A stretch of 64,000 nucleotides of DNA from Flavobacteriales bacterium (GTDB lineage: Bacteria > Bacteroidota > Bacteroidia > Flavobacteriales_E > Vicingaceae): the NCBI GenBank assembly GCA_015075325.1, contig JABTUP010000006.1, positions 84,239 to 148,238 of the forward strand, read 5' to 3'. The translations under genes and the position numbers were made by a program. Position 1 is the stretch's first letter. Each line of letters begins with the position of its first letter. Of this stretch, positions 8,915-17,153 are shown in pieces. The notes beneath the pieces are model-generated. The model searched no databases and was not told the DNA's origin. It saw only the letters and a program-made list of their open reading frames with translations.

Positions 8915-9955
8915 CTATGGTATTTCAACGTTATTTAATATTCCATTGATAATTTGCTCTGAGGTAATATTTTCAGCTTCTGCTTCGTAGCTTAAACCAA
9001 TTCTATGACGAAGCACATCGTGGCAAACTGCACGAACATCTTCTGGAATTACATAACCTCTTCGTTTAATAAAAGCATAAGCTTTTGCTGCTAAAGCCAA
9101 GTTAATACTTGCTCTTGGTGATCCGCCAAAGCTAATGAGGTTTTTATATTCAGCTAGTTTATAGTCTTCAGGGTTTCTGGTTGCATCAACAATATCAACA
9201 ATGTATTGCTCAATTTTTTCATCCATGTAAACCTCTTTCACCACATTTCTGGCTCTTAAAATATCCTCAGGTTTTAAAACACAATTTACCGAAGGAAAAC
9301 CTGATTTAGAAATGTTGTTTCGAATAATTAATTTTTCTTCTTCTTTTTTAGGATAATCTAACACCACTTTTAACATAAAACGGTCAACTTGAGCTTCTGG
9401 TAATGGATAAGTACCTTCTTGCTCCACAGGGTTTTGTGTTGCTAAAACCAAAAAGGGTTCTGGAAGTTTAAAAGTTTCTTCACCAATGGTTATTTGACGT
9501 TCTTGCATGGCTTCTAATAATGCACTTTGAACCTTTGCTGGAGCACGATTAATCTCATCTGCTAAAACAAAGTTGGCGAAAATTGGTCCTTTTTTTACTG
9601 TAAAAGCTTCTTGTTTTTGGTTATAAATCATGGTACCAATAACGTCGGCAGGCAACAAATCGGGGGTAAACTGAACACGACTAAATTTTGCATCAACAGT
9701 TTTTGCCAATGTATTAATTGCCAAAGTCTTTGCTAAACCTGGCACACCTTCTAATAAAATATGTCCGTTTGATAAAAGACCAATTAACAACCTTTCGGTC
9801 ATGTGTTTCTGACCAATAATTACCTTATCCATTTCCATGGTAAGTAATTCTACAAACGAACTTTCTTGTTGAATTTTCTCGTTTAATGCCCTAATATCAA
9901 CATTTGACGATTGATTTTGAACAGTTGTTGGGTTGTTTAAATTTGTTTCTTCCAT
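8915..9955 (-). CDS. moxR: MoxR family AAA+ ATPase
   Basis: Encodes 346 residues. The AAA+ core has a Walker A region (LLEGVPGLAKTLAI, about 73-86), Walker B (FVLADEINRAP, about 130-140), the MoxR-specific segment LEAMQERQITIGEE, sensor-1 ATQNP and the VDRFMLK segment. A C-terminal lid contains the SFGGSPRASINLALAAKA arginine segment. MoxR ATPases act as chaperones that help fold or activate VWA-domain proteins, here presumably BatA and BatB. It is the first gene of the operon running to batE, with its own promoter at 9976-9983. Confidence 0.96.
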   Translation of the reverse strand: MEETNLNNPTTVQNQSSNVDIRALNEKIQQESSFVELLTMEMDKVIIGQKHMTERLLIGLLSNGHILLEGVPGLAKTLAINTLAKTVDAKFSRVQFTPDLLPADVIGTMIYNQKQEAFTVKKGPIFANFVLADEINRAPAKVQSALLEAMQERQITIGEETFKLPEPFLVLATQNPVEQEGTYPLPEAQVDRFMLKVVLDYPKKEEEKLIIRNNISKSGFPSVNCVLKPEDILRARNVVKEVYMDEKIEQYIVDIVDATRNPEDYKLAEYKNLISFGGSPRASINLALAAKAYAFIKRRGYVIPEDVRAVCHDVLRHRIGLSYEAEAENITSEQIINGILNNVEIP

Positions 9956-9975
9956 TGTTATCTATTTTAGCAGTT

Positions 9976-9983
9976 CAAAATTA
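9976..9983 (-). promoter_or_regulatory. -7 element TAATTTTG, moxR-bat operon
   Basis: Matches TAnnTTTG on the minus strand. Its last base is 21 nt before the moxR ATG, so this is the likely promoter of the whole operon down to batE. Confidence 0.6.
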
Positions 9984-10050
9984 ACCGAACCTTTTAATTA
10001 TCCTACTATATAGCTGATTTTGTTTGTTAAAATTTGTTAACGATTTTTAT

Positions 10051-10112
10051 GTAGAGACGCACAATTTTTCATCTATAGAAATACAAGGAGACGCACAATT
10101 GTGCGTCTCTAC
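10051..10112. repeat. Palindromic intergenic repeat (gagacgcacaa type)
   Basis: Positions 10088-10109 form a perfect 22-bp palindrome, gagacgcacaa joined to its reverse complement. A half copy (gtagagacgcacaatt) lies at 10051-10066. The same palindrome recurs at 13383-13404, so this is a dispersed element of the genome. Confidence 0.85.
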
Positions 10113-10122
10113 GGTGATGAAT

Positions 10123-10887
10123 TTAAAATCGTTCAAAAACACCTAATCCGAATAAACTAAAATCGTATTTAATGGGGTCGTTGATGTCGTATTTTCTTAA
10201 ATTTGTTGTTAATTCTTCAACTGCTTTCCAGTCGTTTTGTGTACGATTTAGCAAACCTAATTTTCGAGCCACATTTCCCGAATGAACATCTAACGGACAC
10301 ATCAAATGTTTGGGATTAATTTTTTTCCACAACCCAAAATCCACTCCCCTGTTATCGTTTCTTACCATCCAACGTAAATACATGTTGATGCGTTTTGCGG
10401 CAGAATTGTTCATACTATCCGACACATGCTTAGTGGTTCTTTGTGGATGTTCCAACTCAAAAAATTGATTTCTAAAATGATGGATACTTTGCTGCATATT
10501 GGTTGGATATTGAGCAAAAACATTTTCTAAGCTATGGTGTGCTTGGTAAATATTTTTTAAAGAGGAAATAAAAAAGGTTAAATCGATGCCATTAAATGTT
10601 CGGTGTTTAAATTTTTCTAATCTTTTTAAATCGGCAGGAACATGATGCATCACAAAATCATGGGGAGCTAAATCCATTAATTGCATCAGTTGATTTGCAT
10701 TTTTAATAATGGTAACGCGTTGCCCCCAAGCAATGGTTGACGCTAAAAAACCTGCAATTTCGATATCTTGTGTTTTAGAAAACAAGTGTGGTATAGAAAT
10801 TGGGTCGGATTCGATAAAAGAAACGCGATTAAATTTATCGTGTTTTTCTTCTAGTAATTCAAAAATTTCTTGATAGTTTAAAGCCAT
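10123..10887 (-). CDS. TIGR02757 (DUF2400) family protein
   Basis: Encodes 254 residues from the ATG at 10887; an upstream TTG in frame at 10929 is less likely. The protein carries the family's helical features, including GFLASTIAWGQRVTIIKN (about 43-60), MNNSAAKRINMYLRWMVRNDNRGVDFGLW and the HSGNVARKLGLLNR segment near the C-terminus. The last two segments (ALRWMVR-like and DxH..NVAR-like) resemble the helix-hairpin-helix DNA glycosylase superfamily to which TIGR02757 is distantly linked. Its biochemical function is not known to me. It is flanked by a palindromic repeat downstream and a divergent DUF4294 gene upstream, so it is probably monocistronic. Confidence 0.88.
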   Translation of the reverse strand: MALNYQEIFELLEEKHDKFNRVSFIESDPISIPHLFSKTQDIEIAGFLASTIAWGQRVTIIKNANQLMQLMDLAPHDFVMHHVPADLKRLEKFKHRTFNGIDLTFFISSLKNIYQAHHSLENVFAQYPTNMQQSIHHFRNQFFELEHPQRTTKHVSDSMNNSAAKRINMYLRWMVRNDNRGVDFGLWKKINPKHLMCPLDVHSGNVARKLGLLNRTQNDWKAVEELTTNLRKYDINDPIKYDFSLFGLGVFERF

Positions 10888-11016
10888 TTTGATAATTATT
10901 GATTGTAAAGGTCTAATTTTATACCGCAATCAAATAGCTTTTCTGTAAAAAAGTTGGCATTTTAGTTGCGGCATAACTCCAACTAACCAATTCCGCAAAA
11001 CTACGGAACTGATAAG

Positions 11017-11694
11017 TTGGAATATATTTCCAAAATAACCGATTTGAGATTTTTTGTTTTCATATTCATATTGTTTGCTGCTAAGGGGTTTGCTCAGGTA
11101 AAGGTTGATTCGGTTGTTAACTCAACCAATAATGATTCTTCTGCTTTTCAAATCCTTATGCAAAAATTTCCGAACGGCAAAGTAATGCAAATGCTTGTAA
11201 TTGATGGAGATACCAATTACTTATACAATTTACCTACGGTTCGAATTGTTGGCGAAAAATTGTATGGCGACGCCGAAAAAGACAAGCAGTTTAGACGATT
11301 GCGTTATCATGTTACCAAAGTTTATCCTTACGCTAAATTGGCATCAAAAAAATTAAAAGAATACAACGAAGAATTAATTAATGTTGGCTCAAATAGAAAG
11401 CGTCGATTGCTTTTAAAACAACGTGAACAAGAATTAAAAGAAGAATTTACTGATGTAATAAAAACCATGACTGTTACTCAGGGGCGTGTATTGGTTAAAT
11501 TGATTGATAGAGAAACAGGCGAATCGACCTACGATATCATTAAAGAAATGCGAGGTGGATTTAAAGCCTTTATTTACCAGGGAATTGCAAAGTTTTACGA
11601 TGGCAATTTAAAAGAGCGATACAATCCAAAAGAAAACGAGGAAGATGAAATGATTGAACGTATTGTTTTAATGATTGAAGAAGGCAAACTTTAA
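11017..11694 (+). CDS. DUF4294 domain secreted protein
   Basis: Encodes 225 residues from a TTG at 11017. No ATG is in frame before the signal-like segment, and a second TTG at 11044 is an alternative start. A hydrophobic signal segment (about 11-26, FFVFIFILFAAKGFAQ) is followed by the DUF4294 core with LPTVRIVGE, RRLRYHVTKVYPYAKLASKK (about 92-111) and the final EDEMIERIVLMIEEG. This family is restricted to Bacteroidota and has unknown function; the signal peptide places it in the periplasm or envelope. Its stop overlaps that of the convergent START-like gene by four bases, with no terminator hairpin between them. Confidence 0.85.
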   Translation: MEYISKITDLRFFVFIFILFAAKGFAQVKVDSVVNSTNNDSSAFQILMQKFPNGKVMQMLVIDGDTNYLYNLPTVRIVGEKLYGDAEKDKQFRRLRYHVTKVYPYAKLASKKLKEYNEELINVGSNRKRRLLLKQREQELKEEFTDVIKTMTVTQGRVLVKLIDRETGESTYDIIKEMRGGFKAFIYQGIAKFYDGNLKERYNPKENEEDEMIERIVLMIEEGKL

Positions 11695-12071
11695 CCAATA
11701 ATGGAATGTAATTTTGTTAATTGAGCTTCCCACAATAACTTTGCTTCCTCAACTTCATCTTCATCAGCAAAATCGGTTATAATTAGTGCTAAATCTTGAG
11801 TTAAATCGTCGATTTGAAGTCTCATTTCAAAATAAGTATCTTCCTCATCATCTTCATTCCATTTAAATTTTACCGATTGATTGGTTTTTTTTGCCAATAA
11901 TTTGGCTTCTTCTTCGGCATTTTCCCATATAAAAGTAAATTCTTCACCTCTCGATTTCACATTATCTGCAAACCATTGTTCTAAACCACTTGGTGTAGAA
12001 ATATAGCTATATAAAAGGGCTGGAGATGCCTTTACCACAAACTCTAATTGAAACTTCGCTTTAGATGTCAT
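11691..12071 (-). CDS. START-like domain protein (SRPBCC/AHSA1-related)
   Basis: Encodes 126 residues from the ATG at 12071. The open frame extends upstream to 12173 but that extension is low-complexity and overlaps the tRNA promoter. The protein shows the SRPBCC layout: an opening beta strand and helix with KASPALLYSYISTPSGLEQWFADNV, central strands with FTFIWEN, and a terminal helix with LWEAQLTKLHSIIG. It matches the START-like family found next to tRNA and housekeeping genes in Bacteroidota. Ligand and function are unknown; it is probably cytoplasmic. It is very acidic in the middle (EDDEED-type stretch). Confidence 0.88.
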   Translation of the reverse strand: MTSKAKFQLEFVVKASPALLYSYISTPSGLEQWFADNVKSRGEEFTFIWENAEEEAKLLAKKTNQSVKFKWNEDDEEDTYFEMRLQIDDLTQDLALIITDFADEDEVEEAKLLWEAQLTKLHSIIG

Positions 12072-12158
12072 ACTGTTACTTTTTATTAATTCTCGCGACT
12101 GCAAGATAGGAAAAAAAATGTTTTTAAAATTTATCTGAAAAAAAAATGCATTAAACTG

Positions 12159-12187
12159 TTGATAAAATAACAAAACTACTATATTTG
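12159..12187 (+). promoter_or_regulatory. tRNA-Met promoter (TTG, 18 nt, TATATTTG)
   Basis: TTG at 12159-12161 and TATATTTG at 12180-12187 are separated by 18 nt, the classic Bacteroidota -33/-7 arrangement. The tRNA starts 12 nt after the last G. It is the best promoter in the window. Confidence 0.85.
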
Positions 12188-12198
12188 CAACCCGTTTT

Positions 12199-12272
12199 GG
12201 CGAGGTAGCTCAGTTGGTTAGAGCGTCGGATTCATAACCCGAAGGTCACGAGTTCAACTCTCGTCCTCGCTA
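12199..12272 (+). tRNA. tRNA-Met (anticodon CAT), elongator type
   Basis: A 74-nt cloverleaf. The acceptor stem is GGCGAGG with CCTCGCT (first pair G-U), the discriminator base is A, the D-arm is GCTC/GAGC, the anticodon loop is TTCATAA, and the T-arm carries GTTCAAC. CCA is not encoded. The anticodon-stem pair next to the loop is an A-C mismatch. The acceptor stem lacks the initiator C1-A72 mismatch, so it is an elongator Met tRNA; a lysidine-modified Ile tRNA is the less likely alternative. A promoter lies just upstream and a terminator starts 2 nt after the 3' end. Confidence 0.95.
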
Positions 12273-12273
12273 C

Positions 12274-12310
12274 AAAAAAAAAGCTTCATGAAAATGAAGC
12301 TTTTTTTTTT
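12274..12310. terminator. Intrinsic terminator after the tRNA gene
   Basis: A hairpin formed by aagcttcat (12281-12289), loop gaaa and atgaagc, with an A-tract before it and ten Ts after it (12301-12310). It can also serve purC, which ends convergently at 12331. Confidence 0.93.
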
Positions 12311-12330
12311 ATTTATGTGTTTTAAAATGA

Positions 12331-13284
12331 CTAAACCAACTGCGAAATTGCTTTAGTGACATTTGCCTCAACTCTTTTTAACACATCACTCACGTCAGAT
12401 TTAACAAACTTTTCGCCAGTGATATTTTCATAAAGTTCAATGTATCGGTTCGAAACTTGATCGATAAATTCATCGGTCATTTCAGGGACTTGTTGACCAT
12501 CTTTACCTTGAAAACCATTCGCAATTAACCATTCGCGAACAAATTCTTTTGACAATTGTTTTTGTTTTTCGCCTTTTGCTTGTCGCTCTTCGTAGCCTTC
12601 TTTGTAAAAATAACGCGATGAATCGGGTGTATGAATTTCGTCAATTAAATAAATTTGGTCACCCACTTTTCCAAATTCGTATTTCGTGTCAACCAAAATC
12701 AATCCCATTTTTGCAGCTATTTCAGTACCTCTTTGGAATATTTTACGGGTATAATCTTCTAATTTAATGTAATCTGCTTCCGACACCAAGCCTTGTTTTA
12801 GAATTTCTTCACGAGAAATATCTTCATCGTGTCCTACACTGGCTTTGGTGGTTGGTGTAATAATAGGCTCAGGAAATTTATCGTTTTCTTTCATTCCGTC
12901 GGGCATAGGCACTCCGCACAACATTCTTTTTCCTGCACTGTATTCTCTCCAAGCATGGCCCGAAAGATAGCCACGAATAACCATTTCAACTTTAAATGGT
13001 TCGCATTTTCTGCCAATAGTAACGCTAGGGTCGGCAACATCAATTACCCAATTTGGCACAATGTCTTCGGTTGCTTTTAAAAATTTGGCAGCAATTTGGT
13101 TTAACACTTGACCTTTAAACGGAATGGCTTTAGGTAAAACCACATCAAAAGCCGAAATACGGTCGGAAACTACCATAACCAACAACTCGTCGTTAATGTT
13201 GTAAACGTCTCTAACTTTACCTTTGTAAAGGCTTTTTTGTCCTGGAAAATTAAACTTCGTTTCTTTTATTGCGTTAGCTTGCAT
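12331..13284 (-). CDS. purC: Phosphoribosylaminoimidazole-succinocarboxamide synthase (SAICAR synthase)
   Basis: PurC joins aspartate to CAIR using ATP to make SAICAR in purine biosynthesis, in the cytoplasm. The protein is 317 residues from the ATG at 13284. It has the opening ATP-binding strand [12 protein letters not shown], the [12 protein letters not shown] signature (about 49-60), [14 protein letters not shown] (about 108-121), and the LVDTKYEFG and [13 protein letters not shown] segments of the active site. It is the long single-domain form (about 300 residues) typical of Bacteroidota and yeast, rather than the 240-residue E. coli form. It is monocistronic, with a TAATTTTG promoter 25 nt upstream that favours this start over the TTG at 13311. 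Confidence 0.97.
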   Translation of the reverse strand: MQANAIKETKFNFPGQKSLYKGKVRDVYNINDELLVMVVSDRISAFDVVLPKAIPFKGQVLNQIAAKFLKATEDIVPNWVIDVADPSVTIGRKCEPFKVEMVIRGYLSGHAWREYSAGKRMLCGVPMPDGMKENDKFPEPIITPTTKASVGHDEDISREEILKQGLVSEADYIKLEDYTRKIFQRGTEIAAKMGLILVDTKYEFGKVGDQIYLIDEIHTPDSSRYFYKEGYEERQAKGEKQKQLSKEFVREWLIANGFQGKDGQQVPEMTDEFIDQVSNRYIELYENITGEKFVKSDVSDVLKRVEANVTKAISQLV

Positions 13285-13308
13285 AAACAGTATTTTTTTA
13301 GGTTGGTA

Positions 13309-13316
13309 CAAAATTA
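13309..13316 (-). promoter_or_regulatory. -7 element TAATTTTG of purC
   Basis: Matches TAnnTTTG on the minus strand. Its last base is 25 nt before the purC ATG at 13284, which supports that start. Confidence 0.6.
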
Positions 13317-13382
13317 AACACCGAAACCCGTTAACAAAAATGGTTAACTAAAAAGTATTGACAACTTTTCAACAAAAATGTA

Positions 13383-13455
13383 GAGACGCACAATTGTGCG
13401 TCTCATGATTAATAATCACATTTTTTCTTGTTTTCAGACGGACAATCGTCCGTCT
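13383..13455. repeat. Pair of palindromic repeats between divergent genes
   Basis: 13383-13404 is the same perfect 22-bp palindrome as at 10088-10109. A related hairpin with a different core, agacggac / gtccgtct with loop aatc, lies at 13436-13455. Together they fill much of the purC-helicase spacer. Confidence 0.85.
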
Positions 13456-13481
13456 CCACGAAGATTGACACATAATTTCCC

Positions 13482-13489
13482 TACCTTTG
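13482..13489 (+). promoter_or_regulatory. -7 element TACCTTTG of the DEAD-box helicase gene
   Basis: Matches TAnnTTTG. Its last base is 24 nt before the GTG at 13513, which supports GTG as the start codon. Confidence 0.6.
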
Positions 13490-13512
13490 CAGCCAATTAA
13501 CAAACTACCAAA

Positions 13513-14625
13513 GTGGAAAATTTCAAACAACTGGGCATACACCCCGATTTTATTAAAGGATTAAACGAACTAGGCATTACCACCCCCACTCCCATTCAGG
13601 CAGAAGCCATTCCGTTGCTACTCAACAACAAAACTGATTTAGTTGCTCAGGCACAAACCGGAACAGGAAAAACTGCTGCTTACGGCTTACCTCTATTACA
13701 AAGTATTGATGCCAAACAAAAAGATATTCAAGGGCTTATTTTATGTCCGACACGAGAATTGGGACAGCAAATTGCCAAACAACTGTTTAAGTTTACCAAA
13801 TACTCTGATAAAATTTTTACCGAAGCGGTTTATGGTGGTCAGCCCATCGACATACAAATTGGAGCATTAAAACGCCCTACTCATATTGTGGTGGCTACCC
13901 CTGGCAGGTTAATTGAACTCGTTAAACGAAAAGCAGTTGATTTACGAAAAGTAAAAACCATTATTTTAGACGAAGCCGACGAAATGCTGAGCATGGGTTT
14001 TAAAAAAGAGTTGGACGAAATACTTGGTTTTTTGCACAGTGCCGAACAAAAATGGTTGTTTTCGGCAACCATGCCTTTGGGTATAAAACAAATTGTTGAC
14101 GACCACCTCAACGAAGATGCTCACCGAATAGAAGTAAGCGGCAGCAACACGGTTAACAAAAACATCGACCATCAATATGTTATTTGTGATGAAAAAGAAA
14201 AGTTGCAAATGCTGCTTCAGTTTTTGAAAACACAACACAAAAACCGAGGCATCGTATTTTGTAAAACCAAAGTAGCTGCTCAAACCTTGGTAAAACAATT
14301 GATTGCAAAAAACATTGCAGCCGATGCCATACATGGCGATTTGTTGCAAAAAGAACGCGACAAAGCCATGCGTGCCTTTAAAAATGAAACCGTTCAGTTG
14401 TTGGTGGCTACCGATATTGCTGCTCGTGGAATTGATGTTGAAGGTTTGTCGTACGTGGTGCATTATCAATTGCCCGACCAAATTGAATATTACACACACC
14501 GAAGCGGACGAACTGCTAGAGCAGGAAAAAGAGGTTTATCATTGAGTATTGTTACTTCTTACGAAATGAAACAAATTCGATACTTGGAAAAAAACCTGAA
14601 CATCAGTTTTAGTCAGGCAAGGTAA
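13513..14625 (+). CDS. DEAD-box ATP-dependent RNA helicase
   Basis: Encodes 370 residues from a GTG start. All helicase motifs are present in order: Q motif with TTPTPIQ, motif I AQTGTGKT, Ia PTRELGQQ, Ib TPGR, II DEAD, III SAT, then GIVFCKT, V ATDIAARGIDV and VI HRSGRTARAG. The protein ends shortly after the second RecA-like domain and lacks the long basic or RNA-binding tail of DeaD/CsdA and of many RhlE proteins, so it is a minimal core form. Likely roles are RNA unwinding in ribosome assembly or mRNA turnover. Its stop lies directly next to the stop of the convergent lipoprotein gene, with no terminator between. Confidence 0.96.
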   Translation: MENFKQLGIHPDFIKGLNELGITTPTPIQAEAIPLLLNNKTDLVAQAQTGTGKTAAYGLPLLQSIDAKQKDIQGLILCPTRELGQQIAKQLFKFTKYSDKIFTEAVYGGQPIDIQIGALKRPTHIVVATPGRLIELVKRKAVDLRKVKTIILDEADEMLSMGFKKELDEILGFLHSAEQKWLFSATMPLGIKQIVDDHLNEDAHRIEVSGSNTVNKNIDHQYVICDEKEKLQMLLQFLKTQHKNRGIVFCKTKVAAQTLVKQLIAKNIAADAIHGDLLQKERDKAMRAFKNETVQLLVATDIAARGIDVEGLSYVVHYQLPDQIEYYTHRSGRTARAGKRGLSLSIVTSYEMKQIRYLEKNLNISFSQAR

Positions 14626-15102
14626 TTAAAAACTACTGGTAAGTTTCCCGCTATAATTTAAGTAAACATTGTTGTTGTTAGCTCCAACAAGATAAACACG
14701 ATATTTTAAACTATCGCTAGTAAAAACGCCATTTATAACACCGTTAATAAAAACACCTGTTCCAGCATTTAAGTTATAAAAAGTGGTAGTAGGAACTTCA
14801 ACATTAATTTCGCTTTTTACTTCACCTTTTAATGCAGAACCATCAAAATTGGTAGATAACACATAATTTGGATTGTTTCCAATCATTTTTGAAGCTACAG
14901 TATATACCGTATAGTTTGTTACTGGATTACCTAACGAATCGTACTTTTCAACAAACATATTTCCAGAAAAAATAAAATTGGTATGAGCAGCAGGAGGATT
15001 ACCCGTATTTAAAGGAATTGGTGGTGTTGGTTCTAATTTTTTTTCTTTATAACAAGAAGTTAGTACTAGAGCCATAGATAAAATAAGGAATATGTTTTTC
15101 AT
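14626..15102 (-). CDS. Small lipoprotein, unknown function
   Basis: Encodes 158 residues from the ATG at 15102. A lipoprotein signal peptide ends LVLTSC, so Cys17 would be acylated; the segment after it (YKEKKLEPTPP) is charged and proline-rich. The rest (about 40-158) is beta-rich, with repeated short strands and no catalytic motif seen. I do not recognise the family. It is probably an outer-membrane lipoprotein, as usual in this phylum. It has its own promoter at 15127-15134 and is not obviously in an operon. Confidence 0.75.
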   Translation of the reverse strand: MKNIFLILSMALVLTSCYKEKKLEPTPPIPLNTGNPPAAHTNFIFSGNMFVEKYDSLGNPVTNYTVYTVASKMIGNNPNYVLSTNFDGSALKGEVKSEINVEVPTTTFYNLNAGTGVFINGVINGVFTSDSLKYRVYLVGANNNNVYLNYSGKLTSSF

Positions 15103-15126
15103 AAACTCAGCCTTTGTTTTGTTTAA

Positions 15127-15134
15127 CAAATGTA
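15127..15134 (-). promoter_or_regulatory. -7 element TACATTTG of the lipoprotein gene
   Basis: Matches TAnnTTTG on the minus strand. Its last base lies 25 nt before the ATG at 15102, and it excludes the upstream alternative start at 15129. Confidence 0.6.
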
Positions 15135-15153
15135 AGCATCTTTTGGTTTGATT

Positions 15154-15942
15154 TTACCAACTCCCTCCAGCTCCACCGCCGCCAAAACTTCCTCCACCGA
15201 AGCCACTAAAACCTCCTCCTCCAAAACTTCCGCCACCAGAGGTAAAATTACCCCAAGAACCACCGTGTCTTTTTCCAGAATTGTTCATCAGCATAAATGC
15301 TGTCCAAAAAGGAATATCATGACCAATAGAATAATCTTTTGCTTTTTTGGCTGTAGAAATAAATACCAATAAGAATACCACTATAATAAAGGCAAATGGT
15401 ATTAATATTTTGGTCCAATCTGCTTTTGCATATTCATCGGCAGTATATTCGCCCGAAGTAATTTCCATCAACACATTTACTGCTTGATGAATGCCAAAAT
15501 AATATTCCTTCGATTTAAAGTAAGGAATCATTTCGTTTTCAACAATTCGTTTGGCAATAGCATCTGGCACAACGCCTTCTAAACCATAACCTGGTGCAAT
15601 AAACGCATCACCTCTTCCATCTAGCTCTTTTGGTTTAACCATGATAACAATACCATTGTTTTTACCTTTTTGTCCTACTTTCCAGTTTTCACCAAGGGTA
15701 TAAGTAAAACTTGCTTTGTCGTAACCACACAAATCAGTAACTGTAACTACCAAAATTTGTGTTGAAGTGGTGTCGTTAAATGCTTGTAGTTTTTGTCTTA
15801 AAAATTGTTCTTCTTCATCGCTAATGATGTTGGCGTAATCTTGCACCAAATCTTGTTTTGCAGGTTGGTCGAGCAAACAATCTTGGGCTTTTAAATTATT
15901 AAAAGTTAGAATTGCAATTAGAAGTATAAAGAGTTGTTTCAT
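15154..15942 (-). CDS. TPM-domain membrane protein with Gly-rich tail
   Basis: Encodes 262 residues. A signal peptide (1-19, ending NLKAQ) is followed by a TPM (TLP18.3/Psb32/MOLO-1) domain (about 28-160) with VQDYANIISDEEEQFLRQKL and GIVIMVKPKE. A transmembrane helix lies at about 179-198, and a short cytoplasmic part ends in a Gly/Ser/Phe-rich tail (GGGSFGGGGFSGFGGGSFGG). This layout is the usual one for TPM proteins encoded beside LemA in bacteria. It is the third gene of the unit lemA - TPM - TPM. The function of these proteins is not settled; an envelope stress or photosystem-like repair role has been suggested for the family. The spacer upstream contains cgcagatt/acagatt/aacgcag stutters. 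Confidence 0.93.
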   Translation of the reverse strand: MKQLFILLIAILTFNNLKAQDCLLDQPAKQDLVQDYANIISDEEEQFLRQKLQAFNDTTSTQILVVTVTDLCGYDKASFTYTLGENWKVGQKGKNNGIVIMVKPKELDGRGDAFIAPGYGLEGVVPDAIAKRIVENEMIPYFKSKEYYFGIHQAVNVLMEITSGEYTADEYAKADWTKILIPFAFIIVVFLLVFISTAKKAKDYSIGHDIPFWTAFMLMNNSGKRHGGSWGNFTSGGGSFGGGGFSGFGGGSFGGGGAGGSW

Positions 15943-15985
15943 ATTTTAGTTCTCGCAGATTACACAGATTAACGCAGCGTTATTT

Positions 15986-16420
15986 TTATTTCCCGAAAGA
16001 GATTTCATCGGTTAATTCGTTTTTATCGTCTTTTTGATGAGGAAAATGTTTTTTGAGTTGTTCGCCAGCCAACAAAATTCCTTTGGATAAACCTTCGGCA
16101 TAATTGCCTTGTTTAAAGTGGCTAATCATTAAATCCTTTGTGCTTTCCCAAAAATCGACTGGTACTTTTTGGTTGATACCTGCATCGCCTAAAATGGCCA
16201 ATTGACGGTCTTCGTAAGCTAAATAAATTAACACCCCGTTGCGTTGCTTTGTATTTTGCATGTTTAGTGCATCAAACATAAAGGCAGCGTGGTCGAGCAC
16301 ATCTTCGTTGCATTTTTTTTCAATATGCACACGTATTTCACCCGAAGTATTATTCTCGGCTTCTTTTATGGCTGCAACTATTTGTTGCTTTTGGTCGGTT
16401 GTAAATATATCTTTTGACAT
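15986..16420 (-). CDS. TPM-domain protein, short soluble form
   Basis: Encodes 144 residues, mainly one TPM domain: FTTDQKQQIVAAIKEAENNTSGEIRVHIEKKC (about 6-37), a central GVLIYLAYEDRQLAILGDAGI strand region, and a helical end. It has no signal peptide or membrane helix, so it probably acts in the cytoplasm or attaches to the membrane protein encoded next to it. It lies between lemA and the larger TPM gene on the same strand, with spacers of 80 and 43 bp that contain short-period repeats. Confidence 0.92.
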   Translation of the reverse strand: MSKDIFTTDQKQQIVAAIKEAENNTSGEIRVHIEKKCNEDVLDHAAFMFDALNMQNTKQRNGVLIYLAYEDRQLAILGDAGINQKVPVDFWESTKDLMISHFKQGNYAEGLSKGILLAGEQLKKHFPHQKDDKNELTDEISFGK

Positions 16421-16500
16421 AAATTAGTTAAAAGTGAAAAGTTGAAAGTAGAAAGTGAGAAACACCAACTACTTTCAACTTAAAAAATAAATTGTTTTTT

Positions 16501-17091
16501 TTAGAATTGAACTGTTGGAGCAACTTCAGCACCTGCTGTAGCTTCAAAATAATCTTTTTTCTCAAACCCAAACATACCAGCCCAAATGTTTCGTGGGAAA
16601 GTTCTGATGTAGGTATTGAAATCTTTAGCAGCTTCGTTGAATTTCTGACGTTCAACCGTAATTCTGTTTTCAGTACCTTCCAATTGAGCCTGTAACTCTA
16701 AAAAGTTTTGGTTAGCTTTTAAATCAGGATAACGCTCTACAACAACCATTAATTTTGATAAAGCTGAGCTTAAACCATCTTGTGCAGCAGCAAATTGTTT
16801 AATTGATTCTGCATTTAATTTTGATGGGTCGATAGTAGTGCTGGTAGCTTTTGCTCTAGCATTTACAACACCCTCTAAGGTTTCTCTTTCGTGAGAAGCA
16901 TAACCTTTCACTGTGTTTACTAAGTTTGGAATAAGGTCGGCTCTACGTTGGTAAACGTTTTCAACTTGCGACCATTGTCCTGATACTGCTTCATCTTTGG
17001 TTACCATACTATTGTAAGAACCAACTAGTGAGAACACCATAAAAAGGAAAAGTAAACCTACTACTCCTATTATTATCCATGATTTTTTCAT
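16501..17091 (-). CDS. lemA: LemA family membrane protein
   Basis: Encodes 196 residues. One N-terminal transmembrane helix (about 5-25) is followed by NSMVTKDEAVSGQWSQVENVYQRRADLIPNLVNTVKGYA, the hallmark LemA segment, then a long helical bundle and the typical terminal segment with FNTYIRTFPRNIWAGMFGF. Length and motifs are normal. LemA proteins are anchored in the inner membrane, with the helical bundle on the outside; their function is not known. It leads the lemA - TPM - TPM unit. Spacing from htpG is 62 bp, with no strong terminator. Confidence 0.95.
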   Translation of the reverse strand: MKKSWIIIGVVGLLFLFMVFSLVGSYNSMVTKDEAVSGQWSQVENVYQRRADLIPNLVNTVKGYASHERETLEGVVNARAKATSTTIDPSKLNAESIKQFAAAQDGLSSALSKLMVVVERYPDLKANQNFLELQAQLEGTENRITVERQKFNEAAKDFNTYIRTFPRNIWAGMFGFEKKDYFEATAGAEVAPTVQF

Positions 17092-17153
17092 TTTCTTTTT
17101 TTTGTTTTTTAGTTATTAAAATTCCTTCTTTCGAGGGAATGAAGTTACAATTT

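Noticed and set aside
10887..10929. Longer N-terminus of the TIGR02757 protein starting at a TTG
   Set aside because: The ATG at 10887 gives the normal family start, and the extra residues look random.
12199..12272. tRNA-Ile with CAT anticodon (lysidine-modified) as an alternative identity
   Set aside because: Acceptor stem and overall sequence look more like elongator tRNA-Met; a tool that scores identity elements should settle it.
13966..14499. A 177-codon open frame on the minus strand
   Set aside because: It is antisense to the DEAD-box helicase gene, whose motifs are complete in the sense frame.
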